DNA of 31,404 nt, taken from positions 1 through 31,404 of the forward strand of contig LVLI01001150.1 in the NCBI GenBank assembly GCA_001687465.1. The letters run 5' to 3'. Shown piece after piece: positions 22,101 to 31,404 of the stretch. Under the pieces are notes generated by a model. The model made no database searches and had not been told where the DNA came from. It saw only the letters and a program-made list of their open reading frames with translations. The translations under genes and the position numbers were made by a program. Position 1 is the first letter of the stretch. Each line of letters opens with the position of its first letter. The stretch is from Halocafeteria seosinensis (Eukaryota; Sar; Bigyra; Bicosoecida).

Positions 22101-25100
22101 ACGACTTCCCACAACGGAGCTGTTCAGTTTACCGTAGATATGAGTCCTCTAGAGAACCTAACGACATTAGTAGGTGAACAAAGTTTGCAGGTGAAGCATC
22201 ACCGAAGTCTGAATTGCTTGGTTCCGAGAACTGCAGCTTTTGGAGAATGTAGCTACCGACGCCTTTCCCCTCATCCCGTCTCTCGAATATGTGTAAGTTG
22301 TCAATCATGTGGAAGAGTGCGACTAGGACAGTTAATTGAGGGTGTCATCATGCTGCAGTAACGTCGACGGCGTAGGCGCTATGTCGGTATCCGGAGACAC
22401 GTTCATTGGAACAGAAAAGCTTAGAGCCCTGTAAGCCCTCGCAGAGTTAATGTGTCCAGCATGCTTTCCACTACTGGCATGCCGACGCAGGTCTTTCAAC
22501 AACATACCTACCGCGTTTACCGATGGGTTAACCTACACTTCGGAGCAAATGTTTTCCCCTTTGGCTGCTTTGCAGTTCCTGTAAGAACGTTAAGAGCGGG
22601 TAATTTCGAAGAATTTCATTAGAGCTGGAGAACTGCCTCACAGGTCTTTACGCAATCTTCCGGGAAGTGGAACACCCTCAGTGGACGAGTTTGACTTTAG
22701 TGAGCAAATCAGCCTTGTGACAATGTACGTGACAATTGATTCCGGAAGGAAGCGGTATTCACTTTTCACCTATTTTGAGTACACGTGCAGTGATATTTCC
22801 GATAACGAGCTTCCATTCCTGAGTGATTCGTTCAGTGACCAGTTTCCTAGTATTCGGCATCTGTAAGCCCTTCAATCTGTACCCAACCCTAAGGAGTAAA
22901 CTGTTTACGCCGTTCTTTGCAGAATTGCGGACTCCAATAACTTGGAAACTATACCAAAGTTCAATAGTTTAATCAGCTTGTAAGTCACGCAGTCTTCTTT
23001 TAAGACCCCAAGAAGACTCGAACATTGCTTCTTTTGCAGAAGTTTGGAAGCCAACCAAATCGAATTCGTGAATGCAAGCTCGCTAGCTTTGTTAACGGAG
23101 TTGCGTACTCTGTAAGACTAATTGATGCGGTCTCCGATTCAAACCTAACAATCGATCGGAATCGCTACGCAGAAATTTGGCATTCAATGGCCTCGTTTCA
23201 GTGGGTGACAAGGCATTTTGCAAACTAACGAAACTTGAAACCCTGTAAGTCCTCGGCAACTCTGCGCCCCGCTACTTCGCCATCATAGAATCCTTGAAGA
23301 ATTTGCAAAACTTGCAGAGACTTGCGTAACAATAGCTTAGAAGTGTTTCCTAAGAATGGATTTTGCGATGCCGAAAAACTCCGCCAACTGTAAGTTCACT
23401 CGGGTGCTTACCGTTTTCCTAATTTCCCATCTTGGAGTTCCCTGAGAGCACAGGTTTGTATCGGGCAACGGTCTAAACTACGAACCTTGCCCTCCAGGAA
23501 GTCTATTTGAACCGCTTTCATTCAGATATCCCGGCCCGTTTTGCCTGGAACCTCTGTCGGTGCCCACAGCGACACCAACTGCTTCAGCTTCCACTACAAG
23601 AACTGCCACTGCCACGTCTACACCCACTGCTTCAGGTTCTATTACACATACTACCACTCCTACACCGACTGTAAGCAGGTCTTCCACGGGCAGCCGTACA
23701 GCGACATCCAGCGCTACCCTTTCGGCTACTGCTAGTGCCACAGAGACCGCGACCGTGTCTGTCACTCCTTCTAGGACGGTAACAAATACTGCTTCTCAAA
23801 CTGCGCCAGAAACTGCCACCGGAACAGGAACACCGACTGCCACAGAGACCGCGACCGTATCTGTCACTCCTTCTAGGACGGTAACAAATACTGCTTCTCA
23901 AACTGCGCCAGAAACTGCCACCGGAACAGGAACACCGACTGTTAGTGTCTCTACAACGGCAACGTTTTCACCCACCATTACTCCCAGTACATCGACCGCA
24001 CCAGACGTTGCGTCGGAGCCAGGGAGTACTGCTTTCACCGGTTCCCACGCGGGAGATATCGCTGTTATTTCCGTTGGAGTCATCACTGGTGTCGTAGCAG
24101 CAGTTGGCGCTACGGCTGCAACAATATCGCACTTTCAGGGGAAAGCTGTAGAACCATTTGATTACTTTGACGGAAAGACCGGAGACGTGAACTCTAGGGT
24201 GAAGCAGGCAAATAAACTGAAAAACATAGCTCGAAAAAAGCTCACCGGTAGCAAAGCGGATCTAGAAACAGTAGTACCACATCTGATTCGTCATGCAGTT
24301 ATTGCTGCGACGCTGGCCGTGAGGGAAACAATTCGTTTCGAGGTGCATAGGGGTAAAGAACACCTCTCAGACGAGGACAGCGAAAATGATAAGGCATCAG
24401 AAGCAAATCAAATATTCACACAGCAGAACAAAGAGCGCGCAACCAAGGCTTTAGGCTTCGCGAAAAAGTTGGGCCTGTCTGGAGATGGCGTCCCAGGCTT
24501 CTCTTCCGCCTCACTAAAAAAACTGGCAAGCACCGTCCAAGAACACAAAGGAAAAGGGCAAAAGGGAATGGAGCATTTTCGAAACTATAAAAAAAAGCGA
24601 GAGGAAACAGCCTCTAAAAAAGCGCAGGAGTCACATCCAAGCAAAGGCAAGAGTGGAGATGAGAAAGATCGCCGCCACCCTGGCCACAATGGAGCCCCAA
24701 AAATGTCCGAGTCTCAAACAAAAGAAACGAACTCAGCAGCGAGGTCGGATGCAGGTTTTGCGTTTGTGCCTGAGGGCGGCTTCTCCTCGGCTCCCGTAAG
24801 TGCGCAGAGTATAACGGGACAAAAAAAAGGCGCAAGCACTGGAATCGAGTTGGAAACAAAGAGCGTGTTCTTGGCTTCCATGAATGAAAATCGTCCTTCT
24901 ATAGAAGATGACAATTCTGTTAATTATGACGAGTCCGAGTTCTTGTCGGCAGCAGATGAAGAGCCCATCCCGCCGACGACATCCGCTTCTTTATTGACAG
25001 ATGACAAGTCACTCTTCAACAGCCCTCAGAAGAAATTTTCAGCGCTATGTAAGTCGACAAACCTGGCTGCTCAACACATACCACCTACCAATGATTACGC

Positions 25101-25710
25101 AGTGATGGACAAAGGAAGGAAAGGACAGTTGGCAGTGAACACAGCTTTAGGATCTTACACTCCCAGCCAGCCGAGCGATCCTTCTCGCGACGCTTCAAAA
25201 CAAACTCCATCCAGCTCTGAAGTATGTGAAGCTTCTGTCGTCGTTACTGTACGCGATTTTTCTTCCTCCGACGGAGACGCATCCCAGTCCTTCAGTGCGA
25301 ATCCGAGTGCCAACAGCTCACGACGTCCGCTGGTTGGAGGAGCATTGAGAGAAGCAAACGAAGACAGCGCCGACAGCCGCTCTGAAATAGAGACCAAAAA
25401 ACAAGCAAAGGCCAAGAAAAAAGAGGCCAACGAGGCCGCCAGAAAAGAGGAATTAATTCTGTACTGGACAAACCAAATCAGACAACGCGTCTACGCTGCT
25501 ACCGAAGATGAAACAACAACGGAGCTTGGGGAAGCACTGCCTGCGCTGCGAAATCCCGGCTACGACAAAGCTTTCATAGAAAACATTCTTGGCGAGATAC
25601 GTAGTAGTGTAAAGGTCGAATCAGAGAAGACAGCGACGCAGATGAGGGATCAATGGAGAAGAGATCTGTTTAAGACCAGTCGCCAAGGAAATGGCAATAC
25701 ACTTGAATAG
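19168..25710 (+). CDS. LRR receptor-like transmembrane protein, 30 exons, one repeat per exon
   Basis: Exon starts: 19168, 19543, 19694, 19852, 19982, 20111, 20252, 20386, 20520, 20655, 20783, 20986, 21130, 21262, 21400, 21540, 21688, 21830, 21967, 22100, 22237, 22359, 22491, 22644, 22791, 22923, 23040, 23173, 23318, 23454. The exons sum to 4692 nt (1563 residues). A stop lies directly before ATG 19168; M8 or M9 also fits. The signal peptide is residues 8-30, then a Cys cap (CC..C.C). About 29 LRRs follow, LxLxxNxLxxLxxxxFxxLxxLxxL, mostly 24 residues (72-nt exons). Exon 30 carries a Cys cap (CPPG...PFC), a Thr/Ser stalk (848-1010), a transmembrane helix (about 1014-1039) and a charged 524-residue cytoplasmic tail without a recognisable kinase or GTPase. 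The architecture implies cell-surface recognition; the ligand is unknown. Introns are 57-73 nt and all phase 2 except between exons 20 and 21. Confidence 0.88.
23737..23940 (+). repeat. 102-bp tandem duplication in the LRR receptor stalk
   Basis: Units 23737-23838 and 23839-23940 differ by one base in 102 (GTGTCTG versus GTATCTG). Each encodes the same 34 residues, beginning ATETATVSVTPSRT. The frame is kept, so the change only lengthens the extracellular Thr/Ser stalk. Confidence 0.95.
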
Positions 25711-25775
25711 CAGCTGGATGCTGGATTTCCATGGATTTCGGTGCCGCTGTAGGTGCTACAAACACTGGTAAAAGA

Positions 25776-27465
25776 TCACCCGCTAGACGCTGAATAATGG
25801 TTAAGCATTTTCGTCAATGCGGGAAGAACATCATTCCCCAGTCCTTGATAGCTATTCAAGCTCTTCGCCAAAGAAGAAAGCTTCATGGCAAGCAAGTCTA
25901 CATTCTTCTCCATCTCCTCACGCGCTTCTCGTGTGTGAGTAACAGCCGTTCGTGCTGCTTCAATTTGCTCCACTAATTGCAACATTACCCGCTCACCTTC
26001 TTGTTTCACTCTTGACTGAGTCCTCCTCAGCTCTTTATCTTGAATCTGTAGACACAAGAAGATGGTGAAAATTTAATCACCGGCCTTCGTGCAGCAGCAC
26101 CGAGTACAACGTACAAGTCTCAGACTTTGTTGTCTTTGCCTTATCTTTTGTATTTGGTTTGCAATTGGTTGGTTCCATTGAGGCTCTGGTGCCTTCAATA
26201 CAACAGCCCTTCGCCTCTTGGCTGCGAAGGTAGATACGATTGTATACAAAACAAGCGCGCAGAGTTTTAGCCATGAGACGCACCTTCTCGGAGGGCATTA
26301 TTTAGCGCACGATACACGTTCTTAAAGCTGTTCTGAAAATTCTCTATCGACCGTTTTTGCTTGTCGACTCGATATGCCAAGTCATCCCGCTCTCCACGTA
26401 GTCGACTCTTCTCTTCTCTGTAAGAATCGAATACTTTGCAATTCCAAGGCTCATAAGTGATCGTTTCCACCTGAACTTAACTTACTGGTTTGTTTCTATC
26501 TGCTCGTATGACGGAGAAAGCTCTGCTTGCATTTCCACCATTTCTTGGTTAAGCTGCTGTTGAGACTCTTCGAGGGCAAAGAGGTCGTGCGTTTCCTGCT
26601 GGAGCCTACCTTCAAGGGAGCGGTGGACATTAATTGCACTGACTAGTCGTTCGTTGATATAGCGTAGCTTCGACTTCAATTGAGCTCGACTGGCATTGCG
26701 GAGTCTTTCCTCCTGTTGTAGAAGTTCATTGAAACTCTCTCGTGTCAGCCGGCTTTCATGGCGTAGTTTCTCCACGTGCCTATTTGAGTATCCTTGGCTG
26801 GGTGTCAAGATGACGTCTTCGTTTCGCGCCAGGTTGGCGGTAGATTTGAAGCTGTATTTCCCCACTCCAAAATGTTCGGGTATGCGGTACATGCTCCCGT
26901 AGCTAAGATCTGTCCAATAGTCAGTATTTCGCTGCCTCCTGGGTGAATGACTCGATATATCCGTTTCAACCGGGCTGGTTGGAATTGCCATTTCCGGTGC
27001 CTTGGGTGGCGAGTGATTTCTTGATGCACTGCGATGGGATACATGCACTCTACCCGAATCCTGTGGATGACTAATCCTGTGGGAGGGACCATTATAATAC
27101 CCTGAATATCCTCGATTCCAGGCTTCGTGGTGCTGCAGCCAGGGATTATGACCGGGGCGATTTCTCCTGCCCTCATTGTCTACTTCAGGGTCTCGAAAAT
27201 CCCTCGTCAAGTTCTCCGTCGACGGCATCCTCCTTGGAGAGCGCGCTAGCGTGCGTTGGGCATGGAAAGATTCTGTATCGTCGGCATTTCGTTTGGATTC
27301 CTCGGGGCTCCGTGGAGGGGACGAACCTCCACTCAGCCAGCTATCCGGGGAGACCAATTCGGTCGAGTTGTCGGTCCAAGCACTTCGCCCACTGGTCGTC
27401 AGCGTGGCAGCGGATATGTTTGTGTTCGTTCGTGTCATTGTGGAGGAGCGATGGGCATTAGACAT
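25776..27465 (-). CDS. Coiled-coil protein of unknown function
   Basis: Model: complement(join(25776..26045,26115..26221,26284..26417,26486..27465)), 496 residues. The introns are 69, 62 and 68 nt, and all the joins are in frame. The N-terminal half is Ser/Arg/Pro-rich and looks disordered. The C-terminal half, from about KLRHESRLTRESFNELLQQE, is long amphipathic helix (HESRL, EERLRNASRAQLKSKLRYI, EESQQQLNQEMVEMQ, REEKSRLRGERDDL, EEMEKNVDLLAMKL) and would form coiled coil. The start is uncertain: the frame stays open from 27465 up to about 27621 without an ATG, so an upstream exon may exist. It converges with the LRR receptor, 65 bp away. It might be a cytoskeletal or centrosomal scaffold, but nothing identifies it. 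Confidence 0.72.
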
Positions 27466-27621
27466 CTCTATTTCACTTTTCTGCAATGTTTCCAGTCGCA
27501 ACTTGCGACCGAAGGTGGATTCCTTTCTCTTCTTTTCGTCCCAAGACGATCGGAAAAAGCTCCTTTTCACCCCACCAATCAAACCATTGTGTTTGGCTCC
27601 ATCGTCTATCGAAAGTGCGCG

Positions 27622-28396
27622 TCATGCTGGGCCTCGCCGTATAGATAATTTCAACGAACAGTTGGGGTCGGCAGGATTCCGCTCGGGCCCCGGACGATTG
27701 CCTTCCAGAAGGCTTCCACGTAGACTTCTAGAAGGAATGGTTCCCAACCATGTAGGTATACATATGGTAACTATTGAGGAATATAATGGAACTACACAAC
27801 TCCTTCGCCGGTGCATTTGTTCCTATGACAAGTCGCCTCAGCAACAGAAAGAATCCGTTGCAGCGAACGCATCCTACATGTGTTGACTGATTGACCTGAC
27901 CCATCCAGGGGAACACTGTGGATAAAGCAGTGTGCGATTATCCAACTGTGGAAGTTCTATGTTCATGCCAGTGTACACCCAATAAAGGGTATAACTGCCA
28001 CAGAGCACATGTACGGCCACATGACTAGATGCCTACGTCCTCAACCCACACGGATGTGTAGTTGCATTCCAGCCGGAATAATCTCGAAGAGGATTGGAAG
28101 TTATCGTACCATATGGCTTTGTTTGATATCTAGCTGTAGATGTCAGTCCGCACTTTCATTGATTATCGCCAGACTTGTAAGCAGCTTCTAACGCCCTGAG
28201 GGAATGTACATTGTATTCAGCTGCTGTATTGTCATGCCGGGAATAAGATAGTTGCTGCTCATACTTTTTGGTTGGGTTTTCAAAAGCTTGGGTTAGTCCC
28301 ACCTGTCCAACGTAACATGATGCAAACGCAACGAGTCCTTTTACCTTATACATGTCTCAGTCTCCGGCAGTTGGCTAAAAGCTCTCAGCTGATCCA
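27622..28396. other. Intergenic, no gene recognised
   Basis: The only frames are short. A 65-codon minus frame (28156-28353) has no identifiable family, and the plus frame 27176-27886 is largely the shadow of the coiled-coil gene. An upstream exon of that gene could lie at 27585-27900, but I found no splice pair that keeps its frame. Confidence 0.5.
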
Positions 28397-28920
28397 TCAC
28401 AGACCGTGGACGGCTTTGTACGTACAACTCTGAATTCCAGAAGGCTGACCTAACAGAAAGACCCGAATCCTGCTATATGGCTTAACTTGGGACTCTATTT
28501 CCTGTTGATGGAAGGTAATATCTGCAACTAGTCCAATATCCTTTGGTAGTGTACCAAGGATAACTTCGTATGACTGATATTCAGTGACCGTAGATTTGTC
28601 AAGCGTTGAAAGGCAGCATCTGTAATCGTTGTCTGTTTGCAATACTCTAGGGTTAGTGACGACGGATTGGACAGATGCCGAAAGGCGGAATCCGTAATCG
28701 TTGACTGACTACAAGATGGCATATCCAGCGACGTCAAGCTTGTCAAGTGCTCAAACGCAGAATCTGTAATTGTTGTGTGACTGCAATGCTCCATATCCAG
28801 TGATGCCAGATTGTACAGATATTGGGTAATCCCAATACACGGCTGTACAGTATGAGGTGCCCTTACTACAGTTGAAGTTGAATACTGTACACACGTTTTG
28901 TGTCGGCACTGTCGACACAA
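28397..28920 (-). pseudogene. LRR fragment, possibly from a ROCO-type LRR-GTPase
   Basis: From about 28840 down to 28570 the minus strand encodes three 24-25 residue repeats of the form L..LDM..C...TITD.AF..L, ending NLRSLNIS. These are Cys-containing or BspA-like LRRs and are unlike the repeats of the receptor at 19168. The frame stops at 28528. The overlapping frame 28642-28397 continues with KPYSRIRVFLLGQPSG, which resembles the start of a Roc GTPase domain (R.+V.L.G....GK), but the P-loop lysine and serine are absent. The remnant is frameshifted, has no N-terminus and is probably dead. The Roc link is tentative. Confidence 0.5.
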
Positions 28921-29339
28921 AAATTTAGCAAAGTGTGTGTATTTAACTTAACCAAAAGCGACGATCAGGCATGAAACCCTTATTGAACCGCGTGATGACA
29001 AACAGGAATGGTGTAAACTGAGCATTCTGCTAGAATCAGTTTGTACTGGAAACAATCGGAGTTGCTCAGGCATTGAGTTGTCACGAGCGGGGGAGATTCA
29101 CTGGGAATGCTTTCCGCTCGGGGGGCAACCTCTGTACCGCACCACTGTGTTTCGAGGACACTATGCAACGTTAAGACAACATTGATGTCCAAACTACAAC
29201 ATCAAAGAAGAACTGAATATCATAGAAGAAGTGCTTATATAAGAGTTGTTCTTCTGAGCTCCGGTAAAGCACAAAAAAGCAGGCGCTGCGCGAGGCAGAA
29301 AGACCAAGGAGCAGCAAACAAAAAGAGCATTCTTGTACC
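28921..29339. other. 5' flank of GLUG copy C
   Basis: It has no gene of its own. It includes a TATA-like box about 100 bp before the copy C start. The last 60 bp (AAGAGC, CAA..AAAAAG words) weakly resemble the flank of copy A, suggesting the duplication included some upstream sequence. Confidence 0.5.
29236..29243 (+). promoter_or_regulatory. TATA-like box upstream of GLUG copy C
   Basis: TATATAAG sits 97 bp before the ATG at 29340, in a purine-rich leader. Spacing and sequence suit a core promoter, but there is no transcript evidence. Confidence 0.45.
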
Positions 29340-31404
29340 ATGGCACGATCCTCAAAGCATAGACCATCTTTGGTCACCTTGCAATGGGAGCTAATGTTGC
29401 TAGCGGTTGCCTTCATGGCCGTCGGTCTTTGCTTGACGGCTGATTCCGACTCTAATCAAGACCAAATGGACTTTCCCAAGCTGAGCAGACAACGTATGAT
29501 ACTTCCAGCTGCTGGTTCTTCTCATTGTGGAACTCTGGGGCATGCATTCCGTGCACACCTTTGGAGCATGACCTACCAGTAAGTCAATCGGGACACAGAT
29601 TGGTCCGCTCTCCTTATCTTGCTTCGGTTCGCAGCAAGCGGAAAAACAACCGTATCCATCGTTCTTCGATGCCCATCGACGCGTGGCTGATAGGGAAAGA
29701 GATCCACAGCTTGGAACCTTGGGAATGCTGGTATCGCATACTTGAAAGAAATACTCCGACGAGAACGAGCCTCTCATCCACGACTGTTGTGAAAGATACA
29801 GTTGTACGCATAGAGATTCAGCGTCTTCGAACGTCTCGCTTTATGCCCACCAATATGTTCAAGGGGTGTTCCGTTTGCCTAATACTGGCGCACGAGACAA
29901 ACGCGTATTTGGAGGTAAATGAAGCAGCGGACAACTTCGTTCCTCGTTGGAGTAGCAAACATGGTAATCAATCGCCTGCCTGTAATCGGCCAGCTAACTC
30001 CCAAGAGCGAACGAGCTTTCCTATCAGCCAATCAGTTGTCCAGTTGTATATCGCCCCAGGAGTTACGGTGTATCAAAGATACAGCACGATGGCGAATGAT
30101 GTGGATCGAGTCCATAGTGGCCGACACATTTTCCCCAGGTTTTCGACAATCGTTGAGCCTAACTTCGAGCACATTGTGCCAGTTGGATTCCGTGGCTCGG
30201 CTTTCCCGAACGAGAGCTCCCTACTTGCTTTATTCAGCTTATTCATTGCATGTTTCCAAGTTTTATCATTGATCTGGAAGTTTCTGACTGATATGACGTT
30301 GGTTACTCATGGAGACGATTGCTCGTCAGTTCCCAGTAGTAACTCTTTGGGAAGCACTACTCTTTCTTCTTCCCTGTTGCAGACATTGATTCGGCCAGTA
30401 CCTTCTAAGACGGAGGCGAAGCACTTGAGACGTTACCCACAAGGTTTCGAAAAATCACTGGCTTACGGGCTGCGAACTACATCAATTACTGGATCACTGA
30501 GGAAGGCTATGGCAACCTCGTTGTTGTTCGCTTGCACGCTGTCGAGCGAGGCAGATGCGACCGCAACAGACTTACGTTCCGCAATTCTGAAAGGACAGGA
30601 ATCGTGTTTTCACTATAATTGGGATCAAAACCAGTTCGCAATGAATTGTAGTGTGTTGACATGGGGTGATCAGGGTTATGCGAGCAACGACTACATTTCG
30701 TTGGATGCGAATGAGACCTTTGATGGTGGTCGGCAGAATGGTCACATAATAGATCTGAACGGAATAACAGATTTCGAAGGATTGTTTACTATACTGGGAA
30801 GTGTTGGATCGTTTGATCAAGCTCCCTTGATTCGGAATCTTGATGTTAGGAATGGGGAAACTTCAGATGCGGGTGGATTCATTGTCCAGCAACAGCAGAA
30901 ATTCTTTATCATAGATTCATGTAGCTCATCAGGAGATATTGCTGGTAATTCAGGTGGTGGTATATGTGGTTATCGAAGTGGTCTTGATAATGGTCAAATC
31001 ACGATATCGAATTCGTATTCGAAAGGGAGGATACTGGGTACGAGTGCAGGTGGTATTGCAGGACAAAGTGTAGGATACAATCATGGAATTGTCAATATCA
31101 CGGGTTGTTATTCCACTGGAAATATTGAAGGCTGGAGTGCGGGTGGTATTTGTGCAAATGCTGCTGGTCGTGAGAATGGTCACGTGTATATAACTCGTTC
31201 CTCTTCCACGGGAGATATCATTCCTGGTGCTGACAGGAGTGGTGGTATTGTGGGTAATGTTGCTGGTTGGGACAATGGATTCGTGTATATCAAGGAATGT
31301 TACAGTATGGGAAAAATATCTGCATATCGTAGTGGAGGAATTAGCGGACATCATACAGCATACGATGCGGGTAAAGTACATATTATAGATTGTTATACAC
31401 GAGG
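29340..31404 (+). CDS. GLUG-repeat surface protein, copy C (intact, cut by window end)
   Basis: Model: join(29340..29578,29635..>31404). A 56-nt phase-2 intron (GTAAGT...TTCGCAG) links exon 1 to exon 2, and the frame then stays open to the window end, 669 residues so far. Hydrophobic segments lie at about 18-33 (signal or anchor), 275-295 (SLLALFSLFIACFQVLSLIW) and 371-384, just before the Cys entry domain (CFHYN). GLUG repeats follow (SGGGICG, AGGIAG, AGGICA, SGGIVG, SGGISG). Similarity to copy B is very high, and lower to gene 1. This is the only copy here with ATG, intron and frame all intact, so it is the best reference for the family. The Ser/Thr stalk should lie just beyond the window. 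Secretion or membrane display is inferred from the hydrophobic segments. Confidence 0.82.

Noticed and set aside
26471-26485. A 15-nt GTAAG...CAG intron in the coiled-coil gene
   Set aside because: The 68-nt intron 26418-26485 keeps the frame and matches normal intron size.
27176-27886. 236-codon plus-strand frame
   Set aside because: It is mostly antisense to exon 1 of the coiled-coil gene, which is supported by splice sites and coiled-coil periodicity.

Overview
The window is nuclear DNA of a eukaryote. Genes are split by very short GT-AG introns: I modelled 37, all 56-74 nt. The products are eukaryotic: a Pus7/TruD pseudouridine synthase, a PIG-B/Gpi10 GPI mannosyltransferase, a leucine-rich-repeat (LRR) membrane receptor, and secreted or membrane proteins with GLUG repeats and Ser/Thr-rich stalks. 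Compact introns plus LRR and GLUG surface families suggest a unicellular protist, possibly a stramenopile such as a diatom. That placement is inference; no species is claimed. No tRNA, rRNA or CRISPR array was seen.

Layout. 1-1415: repeats, with an array of the palindrome CCCCTAGGGG (199-386) and an AT microsatellite. 1416-3326 (+): intact GLUG gene 1. 3504-6094 (-): PUS7-like gene, two exons. 6095-7920: intergenic, with a diverged ~170 bp direct repeat pair. 7921-10176 (+): PIGB-like gene, three exons. 10017-10528 (-): doubtful small membrane ORF. 10588-10930 (-): non-LTR retroelement remnant. 11189-11597 (+): orphan 5' end of a GLUG gene (copy A). 11598-13941: nothing assignable. 13942-16670 (+): broken GLUG copy B. 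16836-18172 (+): 5'-truncated, frameshifted GLUG copy D. 18173-19167: intergenic with a CA microsatellite. 19168-25710 (+): a 30-exon LRR receptor. 25776-27465 (-): four-exon coiled-coil gene. 28397-28920 (-): LRR remnant. 29340-31404 (+): intact GLUG copy C with one intron, running off the right end.

The two striking systems are both predicted cell-surface families. The LRR receptor has almost every repeat on its own exon, and all but two internal exons are phase 2-2. Exons could therefore be added, lost, shuffled or skipped without breaking the frame. Retaining most introns would end translation at once, because the phase-2 GTAAG and GTGAG donors read as codon-TAA or codon-TGA. The GLUG family has five copies in 31 kb at every stage of decay: two intact, one frameshifted, one 5'-truncated and one orphan first exon. 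The pattern fits an actively duplicating surface-protein cluster. A silent-cassette role for the broken copies is speculation.

All exon structures were built by eye from splice signals, frame and repeat periodicity. Several totals are independent checks: the 30 LRR exons sum to 4692 nt, PUS7 to 2517, PIGB to 2118 and the coiled-coil gene to 1608 from the extended frame, all multiples of three.
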